Source: Deltaproteobacteria bacterium
Lineage (GTDB): Bacteria; Desulfobacterota; GWC2-55-46
Length of the DNA: 15,104 nt
Assembly (NCBI GenBank): GCA_016218095.1
Contig: JACREV010000193.1
Span: 1-15,104, forward strand
Direction: 5' to 3'
Shown piece after piece: positions 7,443-14,367 of this stretch (position 1 is the first letter of the stretch; each line of letters starts with the position of its first letter). A model generated the notes under the pieces. The model made no database searches and was not told the origin of the DNA. It saw only the letters and a program-made list of their open reading frames with translations. The translations under genes were made by a program, and so were the position numbers.

Positions 7443-8530
7443 AATACATAGACGAATTCAGGGGCAGGAAAAGGGCCGAGGGGCTCATAAACGAAATACG
7501 CCGCATCTCCAGAAAAGAGGTAAGCATCATGGAGATATGCGGCACCCACACCAATTCGATATCGAAGTACGGGATACGGGACGCGCTCCCCAGGAACATC
7601 CGGCTCATCTCGGGGCCGGGCTGTCCGGTCTGCGTCACATCGGCATCCGACATAAACAGGATAATCGAGTTCAGCAGGTCGAGGAATGATTCGATAGTCG
7701 CCACCTTCGGCGACATGATGAGGGTCCCCGGGTCGCACTCGTCACTTCAGGAGGAGAAGGCGCGTGGCGGCGACATCCGCGTAGTGTACTCTCCGGCAAA
7801 TTCGCTCGACATGGCGAGGGCAAACCCGAATAAAGAGGTCGTCCTCTACGCGGTCGGGTTCGAGACGACCGCGCCCGCTGTAGCCGCCACAATACTTGCG
7901 GCAAAGGAAGAGGGGATAATGAACCTCTCCGTGCTTTCTCTCCACAAGCTCACGCCCCCGGCGATGAGGGCGCTACTCGACTCAGGGGAAGTCAAGATAG
8001 ACGGCTTCATAGCGCCGGGGCATGTGACCGCGATAATCGGCGCGCACTCTTACGAGTTCTTATCTAAGGACTACAACTCCCCCTGCGTAGTAGCGGGTTT
8101 CGAGCCGCTCGACGCCCTCTTCGGCATCTACATGCTCGTAAAACAGCTCGAAGAGGGGAGATGCGAGATAGAGATACAGTACAAACGCGTCGTCAGATGG
8201 GACGGGAACCGGAAGGCGCAGGAGGTCTTGAGCGAGGTATTCGAGCCCTCTGACAGCCTCTGGCGCGGTATAGGCAACATCCCCAAGAGCGGGCTTGCCA
8301 TAAAAGACGCCTACGCCTCATATGACGCCGAGAGGAAGTTCACCATCCCGGCGGGCGAGGACGCGGAGCCGAAGGGGTGCAGGTGCGGGCTTGTGTTGAA
8401 GGGGATAGTCACGCCGGACGCCTGCCCGCTCTTCGGGAACGCATGCACGACAGAGACCCCGGTCGGCCCGTGCATGGTCTCGTCAGAGGGCACATGCGCG
8501 GCGTTCTACAAGTATAGGAAGGTGGCGTAG
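7439..8530 (+). CDS. hypD: Hydrogenase formation protein HypD
   Basis: This 363-residue iron-sulphur protein is the scaffold, with HypC, on which Fe(CN)2CO is assembled. Conserved motifs are CGTHT (C34), GPGCPVC (C62, C65), GFETTAPA (140-147) and a C-terminal cluster of cysteines (C314, C316, C329, C336, C345, C353). The family draws its four [4Fe-4S] ligands from that C-terminal cluster. Length matches the family. The ATG overlaps the hypC stop by 4 bp, so the two partners are made together. A 177-bp gap with three hairpin elements separates it from hypE. Confidence 0.97.
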   Translation: MKYIDEFRGRKRAEGLINEIRRISRKEVSIMEICGTHTNSISKYGIRDALPRNIRLISGPGCPVCVTSASDINRIIEFSRSRNDSIVATFGDMMRVPGSHSSLQEEKARGGDIRVVYSPANSLDMARANPNKEVVLYAVGFETTAPAVAATILAAKEEGIMNLSVLSLHKLTPPAMRALLDSGEVKIDGFIAPGHVTAIIGAHSYEFLSKDYNSPCVVAGFEPLDALFGIYMLVKQLEEGRCEIEIQYKRVVRWDGNRKAQEVLSEVFEPSDSLWRGIGNIPKSGLAIKDAYASYDAERKFTIPAGEDAEPKGCRCGLVLKGIVTPDACPLFGNACTTETPVGPCMVSSEGTCAAFYKYRKVA

Positions 8531-8554
8531 TATCTGAGCCGTACCCATTACGAT

Positions 8555-8577
8555 AGGCGCGTTTTCCAACCGCGCCT
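8555..8577. repeat. Hairpin just after hypD
   Basis: A perfect 7-bp stem, AGGCGCG (8555-8561) and CGCGCCT (8571-8577), encloses TTTTCCAAC. No T-run follows on the plus strand, so it does not look like an intrinsic terminator. It resembles the short GC-rich palindromes dispersed in many bacterial genomes. Only one copy is present in this window. Confidence 0.5.
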
Positions 8578-8590
8578 TGGATGCGTTATA

Positions 8591-8626
8591 ACTGTCATTC
8601 CCGCGCGCTTCAAGCGGGAATCCAGT
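8591..8626. repeat. Palindrome of the TCATTCCCGC...GCGGGAATCC type
   Basis: ACTG-TCA-TTCCCGC (8591-8604) pairs with GCGGGAA-TC-CAGT (8614-8626) around GCGCTTCAA. The same core (cattcccgcg...gcgggaatcc) is familiar as a dispersed palindrome in many proteobacterial genomes; that is recalled, not tested here. No T-run follows. Confidence 0.6.
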
Positions 8627-8658
8627 GTCTCTAAGATGTTTCCCTCGCTCCCTCCTAT

Positions 8659-8677
8659 CCCCTCCCTTGACGGGAGT
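8659..8677. repeat. Palindromic intergenic element, copy 3 (half copy before hypE)
   Basis: CCCCTCCCTTGACGGGAG reproduces the left stem of copies 1, 2 and 6 but stops at GTGTGAAAAAAA, with no mirror half. It lies 17 bp upstream of the hypE ribosome site. Stretch 8531-8707 as a whole holds three hairpins and no gene. Confidence 0.65.
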
Positions 8678-8707
8678 GTGAAAAAAATTATACAAGGACA
8701 AATCCTG

Positions 8708-9721
8708 ATGAAAAAGAACAACAACATACTCCTCGGACACGGTAGCGGCGGGAAGCTCACGCGAAGGCTCATTGAAGACGTCTTCGCGGCCGCCTTCAAA
8801 AACGACCTCCTCGCGCCGCTTAACGACCAGGCGATATTCAGCCTGCCTCCGGGGAGGCTCGCCTTCACGACAGACTCCTATGTGGTCAACCCGATCTTCT
8901 TCCCCGGCGGCGACATCGGCAAGCTCTCGGTCTGCGGCACCATAAACGACCTCGCGGTCGGCGGTGCGGAGCCCGCTTATTTAAGCGCCTCGTTCATCAT
9001 AGAGGAAGGCATGGAGATGGACGAGCTCTCGGAAATAGTCCGCTCCATGGCGGAGACCGCCGCATCTTCGGGCGTCTCAATAGTCACGGGAGACACCAAG
9101 GTCGTCGAGCGCGGAAAGGGAGACAGGGTCTTTATCACCACAACCGGCATAGGAGTTGTACGGGACTCGGTCGACTTAAGCCCCTCGCTGATAAGGCCCG
9201 GCGACGCGGTAATACTTTCGGGGACGATAGGCGACCACGGGATAGCTATCATGACGAGGCGCGAAGGGATAGAGATGGACGTCCCGGTTGAGAGCGACTG
9301 CGCCGCCCTCCATACGCTCACGCGCGATATGCTTTCCACAGGCGGAGAGATACGGGCGATGAGGGACCCGACAAGGGGCGGGCTCGCTACAGTCTTGAAC
9401 GAGTTCGCGGGTAGCTCGAATACAGCCATAGCCGTCCGCGAGGACTCGATCCCGGTAAAGGAGGCCGTAAAGGGCGCGTGCGAGATATTGGGATTCGACC
9501 CGCTTTATCTGGCGAACGAAGGCAAGCTCGTCGCGGTCGTAGCGAAGGGTTCCGCGGAAAAGGTCCTCTCCGCCATGAAAAAGAACCCGCTCGGCAGGGA
9601 CGCCGCGATCATCGGAGAGGTCAGGGAGTCCCCCAAAGGCAAGGTGCTCCTCGAGACCTCGATAGGCAACATGCGGATAATCGACATGCTCTCGGGAGAA
9701 CAGCTCCCGAGGATATGCTGA
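8708..9721 (+). CDS. hypE: Hydrogenase expression/formation protein HypE
   Basis: This 337-residue ATPase of the PurM-like family dehydrates the HypF-derived thiocarbamate on its C-terminal cysteine to thiocyanate, the source of the CN ligands. The C-terminus is LPRIC, with the essential terminal cysteine C337. N-terminal motifs include GHGSGGKLT and, further on, FTTDSYVVNPIFFPGGDIG, INDLAVGGAEP and GDTKVVERGKGD; MRDPTRGGLATVLNE lies in the second half. The start at ATG 8708 is chosen because AAGGA sits 9 nt upstream; an in-frame ATG at 8636 would add 24 residues unlike the family, derived from the repeat. It is the last gene of the maturation operon. Confidence 0.97.
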   Translation: MKKNNNILLGHGSGGKLTRRLIEDVFAAAFKNDLLAPLNDQAIFSLPPGRLAFTTDSYVVNPIFFPGGDIGKLSVCGTINDLAVGGAEPAYLSASFIIEEGMEMDELSEIVRSMAETAASSGVSIVTGDTKVVERGKGDRVFITTTGIGVVRDSVDLSPSLIRPGDAVILSGTIGDHGIAIMTRREGIEMDVPVESDCAALHTLTRDMLSTGGEIRAMRDPTRGGLATVLNEFAGSSNTAIAVREDSIPVKEAVKGACEILGFDPLYLANEGKLVAVVAKGSAEKVLSAMKKNPLGRDAAIIGEVRESPKGKVLLETSIGNMRIIDMLSGEQLPRIC

Positions 9722-9750
9722 TCTGTCCTTGTACGACTTTGCAGTTTATC

Positions 9751-9790
9751 TATAATGAGATACCCCGTAGCGAGGCTACATCTCATTATA
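9751..9790. repeat. Strong hairpin after hypE
   Basis: TATAATGAGAT (9751-9761) and ATCTCATTATA (9780-9790) are a perfect 11-bp inverted repeat. Inside it, GTAGC (9767-9771) and GCTAC (9775-9779) extend the stem around GAG, leaving ACCCC (plus one base) as a bulge. It could end hyp transcription or stabilise the 3' end, but no U-run follows. It may equally be a mobile palindrome. Confidence 0.6.
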
Positions 9791-9849
9791 CCTCCCCTCC
9801 CTCGATGGGAGGGGATTTAGGGGAGGGTGGATTTTTTCCGCCCTAACCC
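9791..9849. repeat. Palindromic intergenic element, copy 4 (after hypE)
   Basis: CCTCCCCTCCCTCGATGGGAGG, then GGATTTAGGGGAGGGTGG, TTTTTT and CCGCCCTAACCC. This is the left half and centre of the consensus; the right mirror stem is missing. It abuts the preceding hairpin at 9790/9791. The remainder up to 9911 contains a G6/C8 pairing near 9885-9909 and no gene. Confidence 0.75.
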
Positions 9850-9911
9850 ATATGTTAGTATCGCCCAAGATGCGACAGATCGTAGGGGGGAACAGATGAC
9901 GGCCCCCCCCT

Positions 9912-10310
9912 TCACGCCTCCTCATCCACCAGATGCCTCTTCCCCTCCAGGAACTCCTCGAGCCTTTTAAGGTCGTCCTTCGAGCAGTTGATGAACTTCA
10001 CGTGCATCCCCTTCGGGTACTTCGGGTCGTCCGTGTTCGCGCCCACGACGAGCCCCTCGAACTCGCTCAAGACCTCCACGGGCGGGATGTAGAATTTAAG
10101 ATATATCTCTGAGCCCGTCTCAAGCGGCCTCTCGGTCATTATGAAGACCCCGCCCCTGCCGGTATTCAGTATGAAGTCAACGCACTCGTCCATCTCCCTG
10201 CCGTTGACCCTGACCTCAAGGCAGACCGGGAAACGGAGATGGGCTCGTCTCTCCCTGCCCTCTACCTCCTCGACGTCACCGCCCTTATCGAGAAATATCT
10301 TGTCGGCCAT
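9912..10310 (-). CDS. PilZ-domain protein (TIGR02266-like)
   Basis: This 132-residue cytoplasmic protein is a single PilZ domain. PilZ domains usually bind cyclic di-GMP. The first motif RxxxR is present as R22-AHL-R26 (ERRAHLRFPV). The second motif, normally (D/N)xSxxG, reads N49-T-G-R-G-G54, so the Ser is Gly. FIMTERPLETGSEIYLKFYI and KGMHVKF follow the pattern of the TIGR02266 subfamily common in delta-proteobacteria and Myxococcota (recalled). The changed Ser leaves c-di-GMP binding uncertain. It lies 3 bp after the dehydrogenase gene and is probably co-transcribed; AGGTGGA in that gene's end serves as its ribosome site. Confidence 0.8.
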   Translation of the reverse strand: MADKIFLDKGGDVEEVEGRERRAHLRFPVCLEVRVNGREMDECVDFILNTGRGGVFIMTERPLETGSEIYLKFYIPPVEVLSEFEGLVVGANTDDPKYPKGMHVKFINCSKDDLKRLEEFLEGKRHLVDEEA

Positions 10311-10313
10311 CGG

Positions 10314-11267
10314 CTATTCCACCTTCAGGAGCACCTTCAAAACGCCCTTTTGAGAGGCGTAGCTCACCGCCTCGATACCCTCTTCGAGCGGGAATACCCT
10401 GCTCACAAGCGGCCGCACGTCGACCGCCCCGTCCTTCAAGGCGGCGATCGCCGGCTTGAATGGGCCGCACCTCGACCCCATTATCGTCACCTCGTCTATC
10501 ACAGCCTGGTTCAAGTCCACGCCGTCCCGCTCGGCTATCGTGGTCTTGAGGACGACCGTCCCCCTGGGCTTGACGATCTTCAACGCCGTCGAGAGCCCCT
10601 CTGCCCTTCCAGTGCACTCGACTACTATGTCGAAATCCCTCCCGACGCCTTCGGCCCCGAGCAACGTTTTCACCCCCAAGGCCTTCAGTATCGCGAGCTT
10701 CTCCTCGTGCCGCCCTATCGTTGCAAGAGAACACCCCGTGAGCCTTAAGACCTCCGCCGCAAGTATCCCGAGCCTGCCGTCGCCGAGTACGGCGACCATG
10801 CTCCCCCTCCCGATCTCCATCTGAGAGAGTATCTCGAAGGCCGCGGCGAGCGGCTCCGCAAAGACCCCCTCCTCGTCCGGGACCTCGTCCGGCAGCACGT
10901 GCAGGTTGTCCACAGGCAACGTAAGGTACTCGGCGAACGCCCCGTCTTTTTTATATATCCCTAGGACCGACCTTTTCGGGCAATGCGTCCTCAAGCCTCC
11001 CCTGCAATATTCGCACTCCCCGCATGAGAGGTTTATCTCACCCGTAACTCGCTTGCCTGCAAGGCCCGGTATCCCGCTCTCCTCGACCACGCCCGAAAAC
11101 TCGTGCCCCGGCACCCCCTTGAAGCCCATGTACCCCTTTGTTATCTCTATGTCGGTAGCACACACACCCGCGTACCTTACGCGGATGAGCGCCTCACCTT
11201 CCTTAAGGTTCGGTTCCGGGTAGTCGAGTACTAATTTAAGCCTTTTGTCGAATACGAGCGCCTTCAA
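10314..11267 (-). CDS. Zinc-binding medium-chain alcohol dehydrogenase-like oxidoreductase
   Basis: This 317-residue protein is a zinc-type member of the MDR superfamily that oxidises an alcohol or polyol with NAD(P). Catalytic-zinc residues are C36 (GVCATDIE), H55-E56 (PGHEFSG) and probably E138 (AEPLAA). Structural-zinc cysteines are C82, C85, C88 and C96 (CGECEYCRGGLRTHC). The Rossmann glycine motif is LGDGRLG at 161-167. Length is slightly short for the family. The start is TTG at 11267, backed by GGAGGGGG 3 bp upstream; MKALVF is the normal N-terminus. The substrate cannot be told from the sequence. It is followed closely by the PilZ gene and diverges from the ABC transporter gene. Confidence 0.85.
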   Translation of the reverse strand: MKALVFDKRLKLVLDYPEPNLKEGEALIRVRYAGVCATDIEITKGYMGFKGVPGHEFSGVVEESGIPGLAGKRVTGEINLSCGECEYCRGGLRTHCPKRSVLGIYKKDGAFAEYLTLPVDNLHVLPDEVPDEEGVFAEPLAAAFEILSQMEIGRGSMVAVLGDGRLGILAAEVLRLTGCSLATIGRHEEKLAILKALGVKTLLGAEGVGRDFDIVVECTGRAEGLSTALKIVKPRGTVVLKTTIAERDGVDLNQAVIDEVTIMGSRCGPFKPAIAALKDGAVDVRPLVSRVFPLEEGIEAVSYASQKGVLKVLLKVE

Positions 11268-11315
11268 AAACCCCCTCCAAAAAAGACCCTTCAGCCTTCA
11301 AAAATCCCGCCCCGG

Positions 11316-11329
11316 GTGACATAAGTCAC
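11316..11329. promoter_or_regulatory. CRP/FNR-type palindromic operator candidate
   Basis: GTGACATAAGTCAC is a palindrome with GTGA-N6-TCAC half-sites, the geometry of CRP/FNR-superfamily operators. It lies in the 62-bp divergent gap between the dehydrogenase (minus) and the ABC transporter (plus), so it could control both. A single occurrence keeps confidence modest. Confidence 0.4.
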
Positions 11330-13228
11330 TTGAGGCGCGCCGTATTTAATATATCCTATAACCGCTTGTTTTACAAAAAGCATATCGTTTTAATCCGCCG
11401 GAAAACCCGCTCATCCACCGCTGAAAACGACTGGCCGGAGGACCTCGAGACCCTTACAGGTGACGCTTTGCGTTTGATCGACGGGGAGAGAAAAAAGAAC
11501 CTTAACAGGGCGCTCATGTTCGTAGCCCCCCACAAGGGGGCGCTCGCTTTCGTTATGATTATGACGCTCTCCGTCGCCGCGCTCGGGGCCCTCGAGCCGC
11601 TCGTCATGAAGTACATATTCGACGAGCTCGGCACCAAGGCCGCCTCCTCGCTCCTTACAGGGGTCGCGATGCTCATCGGGCTCAACGTCGCGAGAGAGGC
11701 GGTGGGCGGCGTCTCCAACTGGCTCACCTGGAGGGTGCGGCTCGACATAAACCACGAGCTCCTCGACGCTACCGTCGGACGCCTCCATTCGCTCCCCATG
11801 ACCTTCCACAGGGAGGAGACCGTAGGCGGGATAATGACGAAGCTCGACAAGGGCATAAACGGGCTCGTCGCCGCGCTTTCCGAGGTCGCCTTCAACGTCT
11901 TCCCCGGCCTCGTCTACCTCGTCATCTCGCTCGCCGTGATGTTCAATCTGGATTTCAGGCTCTCGCTCATCGTCCTCTTCTTCGCGCCCGTGCCTGCGCT
12001 CATCGGCATGTGGGCCGCCGACGAGCAGACGGAGCGGGACAAGGCCCTGCTTGAAAAGTGGACCTCCATATTCTCCCGCTTCAACGAGGTCCTCTCCGGC
12101 ATAGTCACGGTCAAGAGCTTCACATCGGAAGAGCGCGAGAAGTCCCGCTTCACCGCCGGGGTCAGGGCCGCCAACGCGCTCGTCTTGAAAGGCGTGGGCA
12201 TCGACACCGGCGTAGGCGCGGCCAAGAACATCATCGGGATGCTCGCAAAGGTCTTGTCCCTCGGGGTCGGCGGCTGGCTCGTCATACAGGGCGAGATAAC
12301 CGCGGGCACGCTTGTTGCGTTCCTTGGCTACTCCGGCGGGCTCTTCGGCCCGGTCCAGAACCTCACGGGCGTCTACCAGACATTAAGGCGCGCGGCCGTC
12401 TCGCTCGACACGGTATACTCGATACTCGACGCGAAGGACTCGATAACAGACCACCCGGAGGCGAAGACGCTTCATACCGTCGAAGGCCGGGTATCGTTCG
12501 AGGGCGTGAGCTTCTCGTACAAAAGGGAGATACCGATACTTACCGACATAAACCTCGACATAAGGCCCGGAGAGACCGTAGCCCTCGTCGGACCGAGCGG
12601 CGCGGGGAAAACGACGCTCGTCGCCCTTATCCAGCGCCTCTACGACCCTGACGGGGGGGTAGTGAGGATCGACGGCATGGACATCAAGGAACTCAACCAG
12701 AGGTGGCTAAGGAAGAACATCGGCGTCGTCTCGCAGGACGCGCTCCTCTTTAACGACACCGTCAGGAACAACATCGCCTACGGGAGACCAGAATCCAGCA
12801 TGCGCGAGATAACCGACGCCGCGCGGGCCGCCAACGCCATCAACTTCATAACGAGGCTCCCCCAGGGCTTCGACACCCTCATAGGCGAGCGCGGGGGGAG
12901 GCTTTCCGCGGGGGAGAGACAGCGCCTGTCGATCGCGCGCGCCCTCATAAAAGACCCGCCGATACTCATATTGGACGAGGCGACCTCGGCCCTTGACGCC
13001 GAGTCCGAAGCCCTCGTCCAGGACGCGATGTCACGCCTCATGAAGGGGAGGACGACCTTCGTCATAGCCCACCGCTTATCGACCGTCGTCAACGCCGACA
13101 GGATCCTCGTCCTTAAGGACGGGGGCATCGTTGAGGAAGGTAGCCACCGCGAGCTCGTAAGGGCGGAGGGCTACTACGCCTCGCTCGTGGAGTGCCAGAC
13201 ACGCGGGCTCCTCATCGACGCCGCCTGA
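11330..13228 (+). CDS. ABC exporter half-transporter (fused permease and ATPase)
   Basis: This protein of up to 632 residues has the type IV ABC-exporter layout: a six-helix transmembrane domain (about 70-345) followed by a nucleotide-binding domain (about 387-632). The ATPase motifs are complete: Walker A GPSGAGKTT at 421-429, Q-loop VVSQD (Q469), signature LSAGERQR at 525-532, Walker B ILILDEATSALD from 545 (D549, E550) and H-loop H581. It probably works as a homodimer and exports a lipid, drug or peptide, but the cargo is unknown. There is no ATG before M63. TTG 11330 is the longest start and sits next to the palindromic operator; TTG 11468, with AGGTGA 4 nt upstream, is a plausible true start and would remove 46 residues. 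It has no operon partner here. Confidence 0.9.
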   Translation: MRRAVFNISYNRLFYKKHIVLIRRKTRSSTAENDWPEDLETLTGDALRLIDGERKKNLNRALMFVAPHKGALAFVMIMTLSVAALGALEPLVMKYIFDELGTKAASSLLTGVAMLIGLNVAREAVGGVSNWLTWRVRLDINHELLDATVGRLHSLPMTFHREETVGGIMTKLDKGINGLVAALSEVAFNVFPGLVYLVISLAVMFNLDFRLSLIVLFFAPVPALIGMWAADEQTERDKALLEKWTSIFSRFNEVLSGIVTVKSFTSEEREKSRFTAGVRAANALVLKGVGIDTGVGAAKNIIGMLAKVLSLGVGGWLVIQGEITAGTLVAFLGYSGGLFGPVQNLTGVYQTLRRAAVSLDTVYSILDAKDSITDHPEAKTLHTVEGRVSFEGVSFSYKREIPILTDINLDIRPGETVALVGPSGAGKTTLVALIQRLYDPDGGVVRIDGMDIKELNQRWLRKNIGVVSQDALLFNDTVRNNIAYGRPESSMREITDAARAANAINFITRLPQGFDTLIGERGGRLSAGERQRLSIARALIKDPPILILDEATSALDAESEALVQDAMSRLMKGRTTFVIAHRLSTVVNADRILVLKDGGIVEEGSHRELVRAEGYYASLVECQTRGLLIDAA

Positions 13229-13236
13229 CAGGCCGC

Positions 13237-13366
13237 TCAAAAATTCCATCTGCTTTGTTGGCCTCAAAGCGCGGGACTCCGGCGTACAACAGAGTACGCC
13301 TCGCTCCTCGATACCTCGATGCTTCACTCCCCTATTTCAATTTGGGCCTCGCATCTGGAGCTTATT
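13237..13366. repeat. Intergenic palindromic element after the ABC transporter gene
   Basis: The gap 13229-13404 has no gene. At its centre, GGCGTAC (13281-13287) and GTACGCC (13294-13300) form a perfect 7-bp stem. The outer ends TCAAAAATTCCATCTGC and GCATCTGGAGCTTATTTGAA are imperfect inverted repeats. I recall similar units (CAAAAAT...ATCTGCTTTGTTG...GTACGCCTC...GCATCTG) dispersed in delta-proteobacterial genomes. A single copy is seen here. Confidence 0.5.
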
Positions 13367-13404
13367 TGAAACCTGAAAAACTTGGATGAATACGCTATAT
13401 CCAG

Positions 13405-14058
13405 CTACCTTTTCTTTGTCCCTTTGTACTCCGTCTTATAGTAAACGCTGTAATCCTTTATCGGGCAGGTCTCGCACTTCGGGGACGCGGCCTTGCAGGT
13501 CGTCCTCCCGTGCATGATGAAGAGGTGCGTCGTCTTTGTCCATCTCTCGGGCGGGATGATCTTGCAGAGGTCTGCCTCTATACGGTCCGGGTCGTCGTTA
13601 TCGGTCAGGCCCAATCTCTGGGCGACCCTCTTTACGTGGGTGTCTACGGCCAGCGCGTTTTTCCCAAAGGCGTTCCCGAGGACTATATTCGCCGTCTTCC
13701 TGCCTACCCCCGGCAGGGCCGTAAGCTCTTCGAGCGTATCCGGCACCTTCCCCCCGTGAGATTCGGCGATCTTCGCCGTGCAGGCCTTTATGTTCCGGGC
13801 CTTGTTCCTGTAGAAGTTCACCGAGCCTATGATCCGCTCGATCTCTTCCAAAGGGGCCTCGGCGTAGTCCTCTGCCGATTTGTATTTTTTGAATAGTTCC
13901 GGCGTTACCTTGTTTACGAGCTTGTCCGTGGCCTGGGCGGAGAGGATGGTAGCTATGAGGAGTTCAAGCGGGGTCTTAAAATCGAGCGCGGTCTTTGCCT
14001 CAGGGAACTCTCGTTCGAGTATGTCGAGGACTTTTTTCGCCTTCTCGCGCTTGTCCAT
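13405..14058 (-). CDS. nth: Endonuclease III (DNA glycosylase/AP lyase) with altered iron-sulphur motif
   Basis: This 217-residue enzyme removes oxidised pyrimidines from DNA and cleaves the abasic site. ILSAQATDKLVNK (38-50) is the family signature. The helix-hairpin-helix LPGVGRKTANIVL contains the catalytic lysine K121, and VDTHVKRVAQRLG contains the catalytic aspartate D139. The C-terminal [4Fe-4S] motif is normally C-x6-C-x2-C-x5-C; here it reads C188, C195, C198 and then S204 (AGC codon at 13447-13449). The cluster may therefore be lost or use another ligand. GGAGGT lies a few bases before the ATG. The gene stands alone between repeat-rich gaps. Confidence 0.95.
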   Translation of the reverse strand: MDKREKAKKVLDILEREFPEAKTALDFKTPLELLIATILSAQATDKLVNKVTPELFKKYKSAEDYAEAPLEEIERIIGSVNFYRNKARNIKACTAKIAESHGGKVPDTLEELTALPGVGRKTANIVLGNAFGKNALAVDTHVKRVAQRLGLTDNDDPDRIEADLCKIIPPERWTKTTHLFIMHGRTTCKAASPKCETCPIKDYSVYYKTEYKGTKKR

Positions 14059-14104
14059 CTCTACCTCCGAGAAACTAAATGAAAAGACCGCAGGATATCA
14101 CCGA

Positions 14105-14181
14105 GTCCTCTAGTTGAGAGGAGATTAAAGGGAGCTGGTAAAATTTCACCCCACCCTCCCTTCCTCCATCAAGGAGGAGGG
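14105..14181. repeat. Palindromic intergenic element, copy 5 (diverged)
   Basis: TCCTCTAGTTGAGAGGAGATTAAAGGGAGCTGG, a TTTCACCCCACCCTCCC centre-right arm and CCTCCATCAAGGAGGAGG make a full-length but mutated copy. Compensating changes keep both end stems paired (TCCTCT/AGAGGA and CCTCC/GGAGG). It lies upstream of nth. Confidence 0.7.
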
Positions 14182-14250
14182 TTTAATAAAAAATCCTGGA
14201 GCTTGCCGGAATGAACTCAGATAATAGCATAGCAATTATACCCTAAAAAT

Positions 14251-14328
14251 CTCCCCTCCCTTGACGGGAGGGGATTAAGGGGAGGGTGAGAACCACTATC
14301 ACCCATCTCGCCCGGTTAAGGAAGAGGG
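14251..14328. repeat. Palindromic intergenic element, copy 6
   Basis: CTCCCCTCCCTTGACGGGAG and GGGATTAAGGGGAGGGTGAG are a near-consensus left half. The right half is degraded (TCACCCATCTCGCCCGGTTAAGGAAGAGGGG). With copy 5 it fills most of the 362-bp gap 14059-14420, which otherwise holds only an intrinsic terminator and AT-rich sequence. Confidence 0.75.
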
Positions 14329-14367
14329 GTTCCGGTTTATTTGGCATCTTAGTTTGGATTATATCTC

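Noticed and set aside
8636..8707. Upstream in-frame ATG for hypE.
   Set aside because: The added residues derive from the palindromic repeat, and the well-spaced AAGGA supports ATG 8708.
3955..14328. CRISPR array from the recurring GC-rich repeats.
   Set aside because: The copies are kilobases apart, unequal in length and self-palindromic, with no regular spacers and no cas genes.
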